Shown: in pieces, positions 1-9,410 of the stretch
How the letters are laid out: the number at the start of each line of letters is the position of its first letter
How positions within the stretch are numbered: position 1 is the stretch's first letter
Assembly: GCA_002407775.1 (NCBI GenBank)
Contig: DHOP01000010.1
Span: forward strand, 1-64,000
Reading direction: 5' to 3'
DNA from: Prevotella sp. UBA5387
Lineage (GTDB): Bacteria > Bacteroidota > Bacteroidia > Bacteroidales > Bacteroidaceae
Length of the DNA: 64,000 nucleotides
Program-made: the position numbers and the translations under genes
The notes under the pieces: generated by a model
Databases searched by the model: none
What the model was told of the DNA's origin: nothing
Seen by the model: the letters and a program-made list of their open reading frames with translations, nothing else

Positions 1-130
1 GGCATAGTCATTGGCACTGCGATTAATATGGTTTGGCACTGCGATTGATGCTCAAACGCACCACGTTTAATGCCTAATCACAACGCGAAAGGATAGTAAC
101 CGCAGTGCCGTTACTATCCTTTCGCGTGGG
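1..130. repeat. Palindromic intergenic repeat island, copy A1
   Basis: The island holds two copies of the word CACTGCGATT (followed by AATATGG or GATGC), a CGTTTAATGCC word and the reverse word CCTAATCACAACGC. Its core is a perfect 17-bp inverted repeat, CGCGAAAGGATAGTAAC at 84-100 against 110-126, with a 9-nt loop. The same vocabulary returns at 15960-16075, 31061-31119, 36350-36475 and 63597-63710. It may begin upstream of the window. It lies downstream of the minus-strand gene that ends at 193, so the hairpin could also act as a transcription end, although no clear U-run follows on that strand. Confidence 0.8.
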
Positions 131-192
131 CAATTCGTTGCCCTATTAATAAAGTCGTAATGCTTTGATTGTCGCGATGAAGCGATTATTAA

Positions 193-1011
193 TTAAAAAA
201 CAACCTCATCACTGATTTCCTCTGCCTCAAATTCGAGGTCCTCGGGGTTCTCCTCATAGGTGGTACGATAACTTTCCTCTGTAAGTTTGTCTTCATCAAA
301 GACCTCGTCATCGTCCTCCTGTTTGTCGACCTCTTCTATCAGGTCATCTTCTTCGCTATCTACTATCTCCACCTCGTCAAGTTCTTCGTCGTCTTCATCA
401 AGATCTCTGAAGTTAGCGAATTTTGGTTTTGGAAGTTCAATCTCAGGCTTCTCCTTGGCAAAGATAGCTTCCACCCACGTACCTTTGGAGATTTCAAGAA
501 CTTCACAACCATCCTGCAGCTTGGCTTCATAAAGCCCTCCAGGCTTGTGAAGTCTGTCTTTTGGAAGAGTTGTAGTAGAAATATCAAAGCCGGTCTCAAT
601 GATGTCTCGAGTAGCTTGCGACAGTGATTCCCAACCACCACCAAAGTTGCGGTCAAGTACTTCTATGAGTTTTGAGGCTGAGATATGCCGAATGTTCTCA
701 TAAGAGAGGTCTGTCACCCTAAGGATGGGTATCTTCTTGATGGCCACTTTCTGCTTATCACCATCGCCCATGCGCACTTCTCCTATCTTAAAGCCGCGAG
801 CTTCATACTTACTGATGACCTCGGGCTTATTAACTTTGACCTCTTCGAGTTGGAATGCACTTCTGATAATCTCAATGTACCTGCGTATGTTATCCTTCAG
901 ATCGGCGTCTTTTTCGGCAGCCTCCCATAAGCGGAACACGTCATTTTCCTGAATATCCCACACGCTACTCTTAGTCAACGTCTTTAGTGTGATGTTCTTT
1001 TTTGCTTTCAT
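193..1011 (-). CDS. Hypothetical protein with very acidic C-terminal tail
   Basis: This is a 272-residue protein that I do not recognise. The first ~195 residues look like a folded, mixed-charge domain (start MKAKKNITLK). From about residue 200 to the end it is dominated by Asp and Glu, with short acidic runs such as DLDEDDEELDE. There is no signal peptide or membrane segment, so it is probably cytoplasmic. An acidic tail of this kind often mediates contact with basic partners or mimics nucleic acid, but no function follows from it here. The start is supported by a promoter-like TACTTTTGCAAC reading leftward (box 1033-1040), about 22 nt from the ATG. The opposite strand carries a serine-rich open frame that is only a shadow of the acidic codons. 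Confidence 0.75.
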   Translation of the reverse strand: MKAKKNITLKTLTKSSVWDIQENDVFRLWEAAEKDADLKDNIRRYIEIIRSAFQLEEVKVNKPEVISKYEARGFKIGEVRMGDGDKQKVAIKKIPILRVTDLSYENIRHISASKLIEVLDRNFGGGWESLSQATRDIIETGFDISTTTLPKDRLHKPGGLYEAKLQDGCEVLEISKGTWVEAIFAKEKPEIELPKPKFANFRDLDEDDEELDEVEIVDSEEDDLIEEVDKQEDDDEVFDEDKLTEESYRTTYEENPEDLEFEAEEISDEVVF

Positions 1012-1032
1012 TTTAGTTCATGATATGTGTTG

Positions 1033-1040
1033 CAAAAGTA
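1033..1040 (-). promoter_or_regulatory. -7 box TACTTTTG for the acidic hypothetical gene
   Basis: On the minus strand the bases read TACTTTTGCAAC, matching the Bacteroidota -7 consensus TAnnTTTG. The box sits just upstream of the start at 1011. Confidence 0.55.
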
Positions 1041-1135
1041 ATAACAAAATCGTAATTGGCAAACATTTATTATCCTTTTTTAGGCCAATCAAGAAATAGT
1101 TATGACCCAAAAAGTACTAGATTGAATAATTTGCC

Positions 1136-1143
1136 TATATTTG
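1136..1143 (+). promoter_or_regulatory. -7 box TATATTTG for the GH2 gene
   Basis: TATATTTGCAAC fits TAnnTTTG and ends 30 nt before the GH2 start at 1174. It lies back to back with the leftward promoter at 1033-1040, giving a divergent promoter region of about 100 bp. Confidence 0.55.
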
Positions 1144-1173
1144 CAACACTAATCTCACTTCTTATTATTTTTT

Positions 1174-3585
1174 ATGCGGTACTCGACTTTAATCAATCGG
1201 CTAATTGGTATCATTGCTTTAATAAGTTTAGGTCAGGCTGTTTCAGCTCAGCCGGGGTTTGGACAATCCAAACTTTGGAATGAGGATTGGTTGTTTCGTG
1301 AAGCAGATGACTCAGCAGCCATTGCTGTAAACTTCGACGACTCCGGCTGGAGGAAGATTGATTTGCCCCATGACTGGTCGGTGGAACACCCACTGTCACC
1401 TGACCAAGCCTCATGCACCGGCTACCTGCCAGGAGGAATTGGGTGGTATAGAAAGCACTTCCGTACCAATCTCAGCGATGCCAACCAGAAGTTATACGTC
1501 TATTTCGATGGGGTCTATAGTCGTTCCAAGGTCTATCTTAACGGCCATTTGCTAGGCTATAGACCTAATGGTTTTTCCTCATTCTGTTATGATTTGACAC
1601 CCTATTTGAACCGTGACGGAGATAATGTTTTGGCTGTTAGAGCAGACCATAGCCAATCAGCTGATACCCGATGGTATTCAGGTTCAGGAATTTATCGCGA
1701 TGTGTGGTTGGTGAAAAGCAGCACGACACATTTCGCATTATGGGGTAACACTTGGGCGCTGAAATCGCTAAGGAAAAGCAACGCCGATGTCACATTCTCT
1801 TTGGAGGTTAAGGATCCTGTGGCAGGACTGTCAGCGAAAGTGGACTTAACGGATGCCAAAGGCAACGTTGTATCAACCCGAAGGGTAAGCATTAACAAGG
1901 CAGGTCGAGCACAAATAGCACTTACTGTCAAGCGAGCACAGCTTTGGTCCACGACAACCCCATACTTATATAAAGCACATGTAAGTCTAGTTCATAACGG
2001 AAAGGAGATTGACAGTGACGTGATGAATGTGGGATTACGCACGCTAAAGTGGGATGCCAACAGTGGATTTGCACTCAATGGTCAGCAAATGAAAGTGAAA
2101 GGCGTTTGTCTCCATGAAGATGCTGGCGTACTGGGCAACGCCGTTCCACGTTCCGTATGGGAGAGACGTCTCAGTGAACTGAAAGCCATCGGAGTAAATG
2201 CAATACGTATGAGCCATAACCCTCATGCCTCGTTGATTTATGATCTCTGTGACAAGCTCGGGTTGCTCGTCATGGATGAGGCTTCCGACGAATGGGAATT
2301 TCCAAAGCGTAAATGGCTTGAGGGATGGAATGTAGGCGTACCTGGATTTCAAGGAGCATCCGACTTCTTTAACGATTGGATTGATCGAGACGTGCGCGAC
2401 ATGGTGCGCCGTGATCGTCGACATGCAAGTATTTTCATGTGGAGCATAGGCAATGAAGTGGATTATCCTAATGATCCATACTCCCATCCCATCCTCAACG
2501 GCAACGATATCTCCCAACCAATGTACGGAGGATATAATCCCAAGGCTCCAAATGCAGAGCGTATAGGCAAAATTGCCAAACGTCTCGCTGCAGTGGTAAG
2601 AAGCGAAGACACTTCGAGGCCAGTGACTGGGGCACTCGCAGGAGTCGTGATGAGTAACGAGACAGAGTATCCCGGGGCTGTCGATGTTGTGGGCTACAAC
2701 TATACCGAAAACCGTTACACCATGGATCACGAACGCTATCCCAATCGCATCATCTATGGGTCGGAAAACCGTCATGACCTCCCTGCTTGGAAAGCCGTCA
2801 GAGATAATGACTTCATTTTTGGCCAATTCCTCTGGACCGGCATAGATTACTTGGGTGAAAGTGGCCGCTGGCCGTCGCGAGGATCTCAGCCAGGGTTACT
2901 TGATTTCGGAGGGTTTCGCAAGCCACTAGGATGGTGGCGTGCCTCATTATGGAGTGATAAGCCAATGGCTTACTTAGGTAGTTATCCCATTTCGTCACGC
3001 AACCATAATGGCACCAACCGTAGAGATGACAACGGGGCCCCTTCAATATATGCAGAAGATTCGTGGAACTATGATGCCGGACAAACTGTTCGGGTAGTGT
3101 GTTATACCAACCAACCACAGGCACGGTTGCTGTTAAACGGCAAGATTGTAGGAGAAACAAAGCAAAAAGATGACGAAACGGGCATCATATATTGGGACAT
3201 CCCTTATGGTTCCGGCACGCTCTTGGGTGAAGCTTTGGATAAAAACGGGAAGGTAGCCTCTACTTACCAGTTGCAAACTAGTGGTCGTCCCTACGCCCTC
3301 AAGGCGCGTCTACTGAATGCGGATAATGACTTCTATCAGCTCGAAGTTACTGTAGTTGATGAACAGGGCATCACAGTAAAGTTGGCAGACAACGAGATTG
3401 GTTGTGGCGTTATGGGCAATGGGCGGCTTATGGGCATGGAGAACAGTGACAGTCGAGACACCAGTGACAAGTCAGACTTCCGTGAACGTGCGCATAATGG
3501 AAGACTCATAGTCTATGTAAAAGGCGGATCAGGTGTAAGGTTTATATCTCCCTTACTTGCCGGTTGTTCGCTAAGCTTTGAATAA
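1174..3585 (+). CDS. Secreted glycoside hydrolase family 2 (beta-galactosidase-like)
   Basis: This 803-residue exported enzyme probably removes beta-linked galactose or a related sugar from oligosaccharides in the periplasm. The N-terminus has a signal peptide ending near VSAQ (about residue 26). Domain order is a GH2 sugar-binding beta-sandwich (about 35-190, with PHDWSVEHPL and GGIGWYRKHF), an immunoglobulin-like domain (about 195-295), the TIM barrel (about 300-600) and a C-terminal domain of the DUF4982/Big type. The acid/base is Glu428 in SIGNEVDYP and the likely nucleophile is Glu531 in YGSENRHD. HEDAGVLGNAVP and RMSHNPH are standard GH2 barrel motifs. It stands alone, with its own promoter, and is not part of the PUL 25 kb away. 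Exact specificity (galactosidase, glucuronidase or other) cannot be read from the sequence. Confidence 0.88.
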   Translation: MRYSTLINRLIGIIALISLGQAVSAQPGFGQSKLWNEDWLFREADDSAAIAVNFDDSGWRKIDLPHDWSVEHPLSPDQASCTGYLPGGIGWYRKHFRTNLSDANQKLYVYFDGVYSRSKVYLNGHLLGYRPNGFSSFCYDLTPYLNRDGDNVLAVRADHSQSADTRWYSGSGIYRDVWLVKSSTTHFALWGNTWALKSLRKSNADVTFSLEVKDPVAGLSAKVDLTDAKGNVVSTRRVSINKAGRAQIALTVKRAQLWSTTTPYLYKAHVSLVHNGKEIDSDVMNVGLRTLKWDANSGFALNGQQMKVKGVCLHEDAGVLGNAVPRSVWERRLSELKAIGVNAIRMSHNPHASLIYDLCDKLGLLVMDEASDEWEFPKRKWLEGWNVGVPGFQGASDFFNDWIDRDVRDMVRRDRRHASIFMWSIGNEVDYPNDPYSHPILNGNDISQPMYGGYNPKAPNAERIGKIAKRLAAVVRSEDTSRPVTGALAGVVMSNETEYPGAVDVVGYNYTENRYTMDHERYPNRIIYGSENRHDLPAWKAVRDNDFIFGQFLWTGIDYLGESGRWPSRGSQPGLLDFGGFRKPLGWWRASLWSDKPMAYLGSYPISSRNHNGTNRRDDNGAPSIYAEDSWNYDAGQTVRVVCYTNQPQARLLLNGKIVGETKQKDDETGIIYWDIPYGSGTLLGEALDKNGKVASTYQLQTSGRPYALKARLLNADNDFYQLEVTVVDEQGITVKLADNEIGCGVMGNGRLMGMENSDSRDTSDKSDFRERAHNGRLIVYVKGGSGVRFISPLLAGCSLSFE

Positions 3586-3625
3586 AAAAAAATCACAAAC
3601 ATAGGATAAAGAACTTCCCAAGCGT

Positions 3626-3652
3626 TCTTGCTCAAAAGTTTCTTGAGCAAGA
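3626..3652. terminator. Hairpin between convergent GH2 and cyclophilin genes
   Basis: TCTTGCTCAA (3626-3635) pairs with TTGAGCAAGA (3643-3652), a 10-bp stem with a 7-nt loop. It lies between two genes that point at each other. Neither side has a good U-run, so the terminator role is tentative. Confidence 0.4.
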
Positions 3653-3732
3653 TTACAACCTCACAACTTGAGATTTGACAAAATTTTTGGGCAGAAAGAT
3701 GAATTCCAATATTGGACACTGACCTTTCTACC

Positions 3733-4443
3733 TTATTCTATAACCTTTGCGGCAATGATGCGCACATCTTCCATCGGACGGTCAAATTCATTTGTAGGTA
3801 CATAATCAATGTCCCGTACGACGTCCATGCCTTCTACGACCTCGCCGAAGACAGTATATTGGCCATCAAGATGCGGTGTACCCCCATGTCTCATATAGTA
3901 GTTCCGTATATCGGTAGTGAGTTGCACTTTACCCTCCGTATTCTCATCCAGCCGCTGTTGTGCACGGTTTAAGCCATTGGTAGTCATCACTGAGCCATAA
4001 ACGATGTAGAATTGTGACGCAGATGACTCTCTTTCCGGATTGACACTATCCCCCTCTCGCGCTGCTGCCAGTGCCCCACGCTTATGGAAGAACTGTGGAA
4101 AATGTATCTCAGCAGGTATTCTATAACCCAAGTCATAGCTACCTACATCGTCTCCTTCCTTTGCATGGCGGGTTGTTGAGTCACCTGTTTGAATCATAAA
4201 GTCGGAGATTACACGATGCCAGAGATTACCATCGTAATGCCCCTTTCGTACGAGTTTTAGGAAATTATCGCGATGATGGGGTGTCTCATTGTATAGTTCG
4301 ACTACAATACGTCCCTTTGTAGTGATTAGCTCTACGCGGGGACGAGCCTGCGAGGTGTCTGCCACTACTTTTGAAGTATCAGTTTGAGCCGACATTGGGA
4401 GATGAAGAAGGAACATAAAGAGGAGTGATAAAAACGCTTTCAT
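3733..4443 (-). CDS. Exported cyclophilin-type peptidyl-prolyl isomerase
   Basis: This 236-residue protein begins with a signal peptide (MKAFLSLLFMFLLHLPMSAQ) and should assist protein folding in the periplasm by cis-trans isomerisation of proline bonds. Cyclophilin hallmarks are GRIVVELYNETPHHRDNF, NLWHRVISDFMIQTGDST, ASQFYIVYG and YTVFGEVVEGMDVVRDI near the C-terminus. The GDST and HRVI stretches contribute to the active site in this family. The acidic insert between the catalytic blocks (AKEGDDVGSYDLGYRIPAEIH) is common in Bacteroidota members. Convergent with the GH2 gene and followed by no obvious partner. Confidence 0.9.
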   Translation of the reverse strand: MKAFLSLLFMFLLHLPMSAQTDTSKVVADTSQARPRVELITTKGRIVVELYNETPHHRDNFLKLVRKGHYDGNLWHRVISDFMIQTGDSTTRHAKEGDDVGSYDLGYRIPAEIHFPQFFHKRGALAAAREGDSVNPERESSASQFYIVYGSVMTTNGLNRAQQRLDENTEGKVQLTTDIRNYYMRHGGTPHLDGQYTVFGEVVEGMDVVRDIDYVPTNEFDRPMEDVRIIAAKVIE

Positions 4444-4686
4444 TTTGTTGTTTGTTATGAATTTTGGGGCTCACGAAAGGCGCAGCAGCACTGACATTTA
4501 TCATGTCTGGAGAAATAGATTATTTTCCCAAGAAACCAAACATACAATGATTACGTCGCCTTGTATGATTCACCGACAACCGTCGGCATTTGCGATGGTA
4601 AAGTTAGAAAATAATCTCGGAATTGTATAGAAAATCCTTAAAACTATTAATTTTTAATATAAATTAGGCGACCATACGTAAAAACC

Positions 4687-4717
4687 TTTGTCAATTAAGA
4701 TAAAAGATATAAATTTG
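4687..4717 (+). promoter_or_regulatory. Bacteroidota promoter TTTG-N19-TAAATTTG
   Basis: TTTG at 4687-4690 and TAAATTTG at 4710-4717 are separated by 19 nt, a full match to the -33/-7 pair used by the Bacteroidota primary sigma factor. It is the best two-element promoter in the window and lies 95 nt before the coiled-coil gene at 4812. The rest of the 4444-4811 gap shows nothing else recognisable. Confidence 0.65.
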
Positions 4718-4811
4718 CATAAAGTAATAACCCCTTTTCAACTTAATAACTGAAGGAATCGCCAAGGCTTAATTATCTTGTGACGATCTGCAAAGAACTA
4801 TTTAAAACATC

Positions 4812-5684
4812 ATGAACAAGAAAATTCTTATACCGTTGATATTGGTAATATTGCTGCTGCTGGGTGGCTTGGCTTGGCTTTACTATAACTTAGACAGGCA
4901 GAAGCAGGATAATAAAGCGATGGTTGAACTGGCAGACCTAGACAAGAAGGAGATGGAGAACCAGTATCAGCAATTCGCTGACCAATATAGCGAAATGAAA
5001 ACACAAATCAACAACGACTCCATCGTAGCCCAGTTGACACGTGAACAGGAGCGTACACAGCAACTACTCAAAGAACTTCGCGACACAAAGAGTACCGATG
5101 CTCGTGAGATCACACGACTAAAAAAGGAATTGGCGACTGTACGTTCCGTCTTGCGTAGCTATGTCGTTCAGATTGACTCACTCAACCGTCTCAACCAAAA
5201 TTTGACACAAGAAAATACCCGTATTCGTGGGCAATATGAGGAAGCCAACAAGCAGATAGTTGGCCTAAGCACCGAGAAACAGAGTCTTTCTGAGAAGGTT
5301 GCTATTGCTGCTCAACTCGATGCCATAGGGATCAATCTCACAGGACTGGACAAACGCAACAAGAAAACCTCCTCGTTAAGAAAGACCAAATCCCTGCAGG
5401 TGGACTTTTCATTGGCTAAAAATGTTACCGCTCAAAGTGGAATGAGGACTCTCTATGTGCGAATCAACACACCAACAGGTGCTTTGCTTGGTGGCGGGGG
5501 CACATTCCCTTATGAGAACAAAGATTTGGAATGCTCTGCCAAACGCACAGTCGAATACACTGGAAATGAGACTGCAGTAAACGTCTACTATGCTGTCGAT
5601 CAAGCGATGCAGAGCGGTACCTATCGCGTCAGCATCTTTGCCGACGGCAACATGATAGGTAGCAAGAACTTTGTGTTCAATTAA
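4812..5684 (+). CDS. Membrane-anchored coiled-coil protein of unknown function
   Basis: This 290-residue protein has one N-terminal membrane helix (about residues 5-25, ILIPLILVILLLLGGLAWLYY) and then a long coiled coil to about residue 170, rich in Gln, Glu, Lys and Asp with heptad spacing. The C-terminal ~110 residues form a compact beta-rich domain (from KSLQVDFSLAKN to the end SKNFVFN). The layout suggests anchoring in the inner membrane with the remainder in the periplasm. The TolC-like gene begins 13 nt after its stop, so it probably belongs to the efflux operon, perhaps as a structural spacer, but no family function is known to me. Confidence 0.7.
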   Translation: MNKKILIPLILVILLLLGGLAWLYYNLDRQKQDNKAMVELADLDKKEMENQYQQFADQYSEMKTQINNDSIVAQLTREQERTQQLLKELRDTKSTDAREITRLKKELATVRSVLRSYVVQIDSLNRLNQNLTQENTRIRGQYEEANKQIVGLSTEKQSLSEKVAIAAQLDAIGINLTGLDKRNKKTSSLRKTKSLQVDFSLAKNVTAQSGMRTLYVRINTPTGALLGGGGTFPYENKDLECSAKRTVEYTGNETAVNVYYAVDQAMQSGTYRVSIFADGNMIGSKNFVFN

Positions 5685-5697
5685 CTGGAGGCAAACC

Positions 5698-7215
5698 ATG
5701 AGAAAAATCGTTTTAGTTTGTTTATTATTAAGCTGTCTTGGTGAAACCAATGCCCAACAACTGTTGACTCTCGACAGTTGCCGGGCATTGGCTTTACGCA
5801 ATAATAAGCAGATAAACATCTCGCGACTGAAACAGGACGTTGCCGAAAACGTGAAGAAGTCAGCGCGCACAAAATATTTACCTAAGGTAGATGCTGTGGC
5901 AGGTTACCAATGGACAAGTCGAGAAATCAGCATACTTAGCAACTCGCAAAAGTATACGCTCGGCAATGTCGGTACAATTGGTATGCAGCAATTTGGTCCC
6001 GCATTATCAGAAGGTTTGACCTCACAGATCACCAGTATGGTTCAGCAGGGCACGCTCTCCATGCAGCAAGCTCAACAGCTTGGAGCCTTGATGCAACAGA
6101 TGGGCAGCGGTCCAATAGCTCAGACCATGAGCCAAATGGCCAACACCATGGGAAAGGAGGTCGCCAATGCATTCCGCACGGACACGCGTAATATGTTCGG
6201 CGGTGCCATCATGCTACGTCAACCAATCTATATGGGCGGTGCGATAATCGCTGTAAACCGCATGGCTGATATCTCAAAGGAAATGGCTGTAAATGACCTC
6301 AGCCTAAAAACTCAGTCTACTCTTTATGACATAGACCAAGCCTATTGGACTGTGGTCTCCCTCAAACAAAAACAAAAGTTAGCCAATAGCTACCGTGACT
6401 TAGTGAAGAAATTGTCTGATGATGTTCAAAAGATGATCAAAGAGGGTGTTGCTACTCGCGCCGATGGACTTCGCGTAGATGTGAAAGTCAATGAAGCCGA
6501 CATGCAAATCACACAGGTTGAAAATGGCCTTGCCTTAGCAAAGATGCTCCTCTGTCAGCTCTGTGGCCTGCCAATGAACGAGCAAGTCACCCTTGCCGAT
6601 GAAAACAGCGACAGTCTAGAATCCTCCATCAGTGTCGCCACTACTTATATTCCCGACTCCACTCTGTCTTGCCGACCGGAGATAAGATTATTACAGAACA
6701 ATGTTTCTTTGAGTGAACAAGCCACAAAATTGGTGCGTGCAGAGTACCTTCCGCATGTGGCACTTACAGGAGGATACATGATTTCCAACCCCAATGTGTA
6801 TGATGGGTTCCAAAAAAAGTTCTCCGGCGTATGGAATGTTGGTGTGTTAGTACAGGTTCCTGTGTGGAATTGGTTTGAAAGTTCCTATAAAGTTAAAGCC
6901 GCAAAGGGCGCCACGCAGATGGCGAATATGGAACTTGCAGATGCTCAAGAAAAAATAAATCTTCAGATTTCTCAATGTCGTTTCAAGATGAACGAAGCAA
7001 CGAAGCGTCTTTCCACTGCAGAAAAGAATATTCGGAGTGCCGAAGAAAACTTACGTTCAGCACAGTTGGGATTCCGTGAAGGTGTTATGGAATCGACTGA
7101 TGTAATGGCTGCACAGACAGCCTGGCAGCAGGCACAAAGTCAGAAGCTCGACGCCGAGGTTGAAGTTAAGCTTAGCCAAGTAAATTTGGAAAAAGCCTTA
7201 GGCATCCTCAATTAA
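5698..7215 (+). CDS. TolC-family outer-membrane efflux protein
   Basis: This 505-residue outer-membrane channel subunit of a tripartite exporter has a signal peptide (MRKIVLVCLLLSCLGETNAQ) and long amphipathic helices typical of the OEP fold. An unusual Met/Gln-rich stretch (about residues 100-165, with MQQAQQLGALMQQMG) lies in the first helical hairpin. The ATG at 5698 is preferred over a TTG at 5671 because the TTG version overlaps the upstream gene and lengthens the signal peptide, and because GGAGG precedes 5698. It is followed by the HlyD-like and two ABC-2 genes with short spacings (38 nt, then overlaps), so all four are probably one operon. Confidence 0.88.
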   Translation: MRKIVLVCLLLSCLGETNAQQLLTLDSCRALALRNNKQINISRLKQDVAENVKKSARTKYLPKVDAVAGYQWTSREISILSNSQKYTLGNVGTIGMQQFGPALSEGLTSQITSMVQQGTLSMQQAQQLGALMQQMGSGPIAQTMSQMANTMGKEVANAFRTDTRNMFGGAIMLRQPIYMGGAIIAVNRMADISKEMAVNDLSLKTQSTLYDIDQAYWTVVSLKQKQKLANSYRDLVKKLSDDVQKMIKEGVATRADGLRVDVKVNEADMQITQVENGLALAKMLLCQLCGLPMNEQVTLADENSDSLESSISVATTYIPDSTLSCRPEIRLLQNNVSLSEQATKLVRAEYLPHVALTGGYMISNPNVYDGFQKKFSGVWNVGVLVQVPVWNWFESSYKVKAAKGATQMANMELADAQEKINLQISQCRFKMNEATKRLSTAEKNIRSAEENLRSAQLGFREGVMESTDVMAAQTAWQQAQSQKLDAEVEVKLSQVNLEKALGILN

Positions 7216-7253
7216 TCTACAAAAACAACATCAAACATACATAACAGCATATC

Positions 7254-8240
7254 ATGTCAGCTAAAACACAGCATAATAACATTTTACTCGCCGTCTTAGG
7301 ATTGGTCATCGTCGTGCTCGTCGTTGGTCTTATTGGTTTCTTTACCATAGGAAAAACAGATGAAATCATACAAGGCGAAGTCGAGGTTTCGGAGTATCGG
7401 GTGAGTAGCAAACTCCCTGGCAGGATTGTAGAACTGCGTGTGAAGGAAGGCGACTACGTTCATATTGGCGACACTTTGGCCATCTTGGAAATGCCTGAGG
7501 TCAATGCTCAGAAGAAAGTCGCATCTGCCACAGAGGGCGCTGCCGAAGCAATGAGCAGCCTAGCTGAGGCTGGTGCTCGCAAAGAACAGATACAAGGTGC
7601 TTATCAACTTATGCAGCAGGCCATGGCTGCCGAGGAAATTGCTCAAAAGAGTTACACCCGATTGCAGAATCTATACAATGAGGGCGTGATGAGTGCACAG
7701 AAGCGCGATGAGGCACTAGCTGCGTATAAGGCTGCCCAAGCACAGGTATTGGGAGCGAAAAGCCAGTATGAAATGGCAAAAAATGGTGCCCGAGAGCAGG
7801 AGAAAGCTGCCGCAAGGGAACAGGCTCAGGCGGCCAAGGGTGCCGTGGAGGTGATCAACTCTTTGCTTCACGAATCGGTGCAAGTGTCTCAAGTAGAGGG
7901 AGAAGTTAGTTCCATCTATCCCAAAGTGGGTGAGCTTGTTGGCACAGGCTCGCCGATAATGAGCATCTCTATGATGAGCGATACATGGGGAACTTTCAAT
8001 ATTAGAGAAGACCAACTGAAAGGATTGAAGATTGGCGACACTTTCAAAGCTTTTTCTCCAGCCTTCGGCAAGGACGTAAAGATGAAGGTATACTACATAA
8101 AGGACCAAGGATCATACGCTGTTTGGAAGGCTACAAAAAGCAATGGGCAATACGACTTAAAGACTTTTGAAGTAAAAGCACGATTCATCGACAAGTTTGA
8201 TGGTCTAAGACCAGGCATGTCATTGATCATTAAGAAATGA
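7254..8240 (+). CDS. HlyD/EmrA-type membrane fusion protein
   Basis: This 328-residue periplasmic adaptor links the inner-membrane permeases to the TolC-like channel. One membrane helix (about 10-30, ILLAVLGLVIVVLVVGLIGFF) is followed by a biotinyl-lipoyl half-motif (VSSKLPGRIVELRVKEGDYVHIGDTLAILE), an alpha-helical hairpin rich in Ala, Gln and Glu (about 80-195), then the second lipoyl half and a beta-barrel (VSSIYPKVGELVGTGSPIMSI). It overlaps the next gene by 4 nt (ATGA), a sign of translational coupling. Confidence 0.88.
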   Translation: MSAKTQHNNILLAVLGLVIVVLVVGLIGFFTIGKTDEIIQGEVEVSEYRVSSKLPGRIVELRVKEGDYVHIGDTLAILEMPEVNAQKKVASATEGAAEAMSSLAEAGARKEQIQGAYQLMQQAMAAEEIAQKSYTRLQNLYNEGVMSAQKRDEALAAYKAAQAQVLGAKSQYEMAKNGAREQEKAAAREQAQAAKGAVEVINSLLHESVQVSQVEGEVSSIYPKVGELVGTGSPIMSISMMSDTWGTFNIREDQLKGLKIGDTFKAFSPAFGKDVKMKVYYIKDQGSYAVWKATKSNGQYDLKTFEVKARFIDKFDGLRPGMSLIIKK

Positions 8241-9409
8241 CAGAGATTATTCGTCAGATCTATCATATTTCCCTGCGAGAGCTGAGAATCATGCGGCAAA
8301 ATCCTATTTATGGGTTTTGTACGGTGATATTTCCCATTGTCATCATCCTCTTCTTCACCTCTTTGATGAATTCCGGGCAACCTATAGAGATGCCCGTCGG
8401 TGTGGTTGACCAAGACCAGACTCAGACCTCACGTGCGATGATTAGAAGGTTGGATGCCTTCCAGACCAGCCATGTCGTGGGGCATTATGCCAACATGAAT
8501 GAAGCACGCGAAGCCATTCAGCGAAATGAGATTTATGCATTTCTACTCATCCCAAAAGGCACGACGAGTGGTCTGATGACCGATACACAACCCCGAATAT
8601 CCTTTTATTATAGTAGCGTTACCCTTGTAGCTGGCAACCTACTCAATAGAGACCTAAAGACGGTAGCTGCACTTGGTTCTGCCGCAGTGGGTGCGACAAA
8701 GCTCTCTGCCATTGGAAAGACAGGGCAAGAGGTGAGCACTTTCCTACAACCTATTGTCGTAAACCTTCACATGATCAATAATCCCTGGGCAAATTATAAT
8801 GTCTATCTCAGTACTGCCATGGTGCCAGGGGTGCTCATGATCTTCATATTTCTACTCACACCATACACCATCGGAACAGAGATTAAGTTTCATCGTTCGC
8901 GCCAATGGATCAAGATGGCAGGGGGAAATGTGTATGTTGCTTTGACTGGGAAACTCTTACCGCAGACTGTGTTGTTCTTATCAATGATGTTTGGGTTCAG
9001 TTATTACATCTTCTATGTTCTTGGATTCCCTCATCCTGGAGGCATTGTACCGATTATTTTACTTAATATCTTATCGGTCTTGGCTTGTCAAGGTTTCGGA
9101 ATATTTGCCTTTGGACTGATGCCTTCGCTTCGCATGTCGATATCTGTATGTTCTTTATGGTCAGTGTTAAGCTTCACACTAAGTGGCGCAACCTATCCTT
9201 TGTTTTCCATGGATAGCTTCATCCAGAGTGTCGCACAACTTTTTCCATTGCGTCATTTCTATATGATCTACCAAATGTGCATATTCAATGGCTTTCCGTT
9301 GACCAATGCATGGTTTAACTTCATGACATTAGCGCTCTTCATCATATTGCCGTTTTTCACCATACCCAACATCCGAAAGGCGATGTTAGTCTATGTCTAC
9401 ATCCCATAA
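8237..9409 (+). CDS. ABC-2 type permease (first of two)
   Basis: This 390-residue inner-membrane protein of the ABC-2 export family has an N-terminal membrane helix (about 25-43), a large periplasmic loop (about 45-195) and five or six C-terminal helices starting near VPGVLMIFIFLLTPYTIG. The conserved loop reads MPVGVVDQDQTQTSR, as in YhhJ/YbhS-like proteins. It should pair with the following permease. No ATP-binding subunit is encoded within the operon, so either one is shared from elsewhere or these permeases work with an unlinked ATPase. Confidence 0.85.
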   Translation: MTEIIRQIYHISLRELRIMRQNPIYGFCTVIFPIVIILFFTSLMNSGQPIEMPVGVVDQDQTQTSRAMIRRLDAFQTSHVVGHYANMNEAREAIQRNEIYAFLLIPKGTTSGLMTDTQPRISFYYSSVTLVAGNLLNRDLKTVAALGSAAVGATKLSAIGKTGQEVSTFLQPIVVNLHMINNPWANYNVYLSTAMVPGVLMIFIFLLTPYTIGTEIKFHRSRQWIKMAGGNVYVALTGKLLPQTVLFLSMMFGFSYYIFYVLGFPHPGGIVPIILLNILSVLACQGFGIFAFGLMPSLRMSISVCSLWSVLSFTLSGATYPLFSMDSFIQSVAQLFPLRHFYMIYQMCIFNGFPLTNAWFNFMTLALFIILPFFTIPNIRKAMLVYVYIP

Positions 9410-9410
9410 T

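Noticed and set aside
287..532. Serine-rich plus-strand frame opposite the acidic hypothetical gene
   Set aside because: Poly-Ser is simply the reverse reading of Glu/Asp codons; no start context or promoter.
2044..2826. 260-codon open frame on the minus strand inside the GH2 gene
   Set aside because: It lies entirely opposite the catalytic barrel coding region, has no promoter and no recognisable protein pattern.
4445..4630. 61-codon frame between the cyclophilin and coiled-coil genes
   Set aside because: No family resemblance and no promoter close by; the real promoter at 4687-4717 lies downstream of it.
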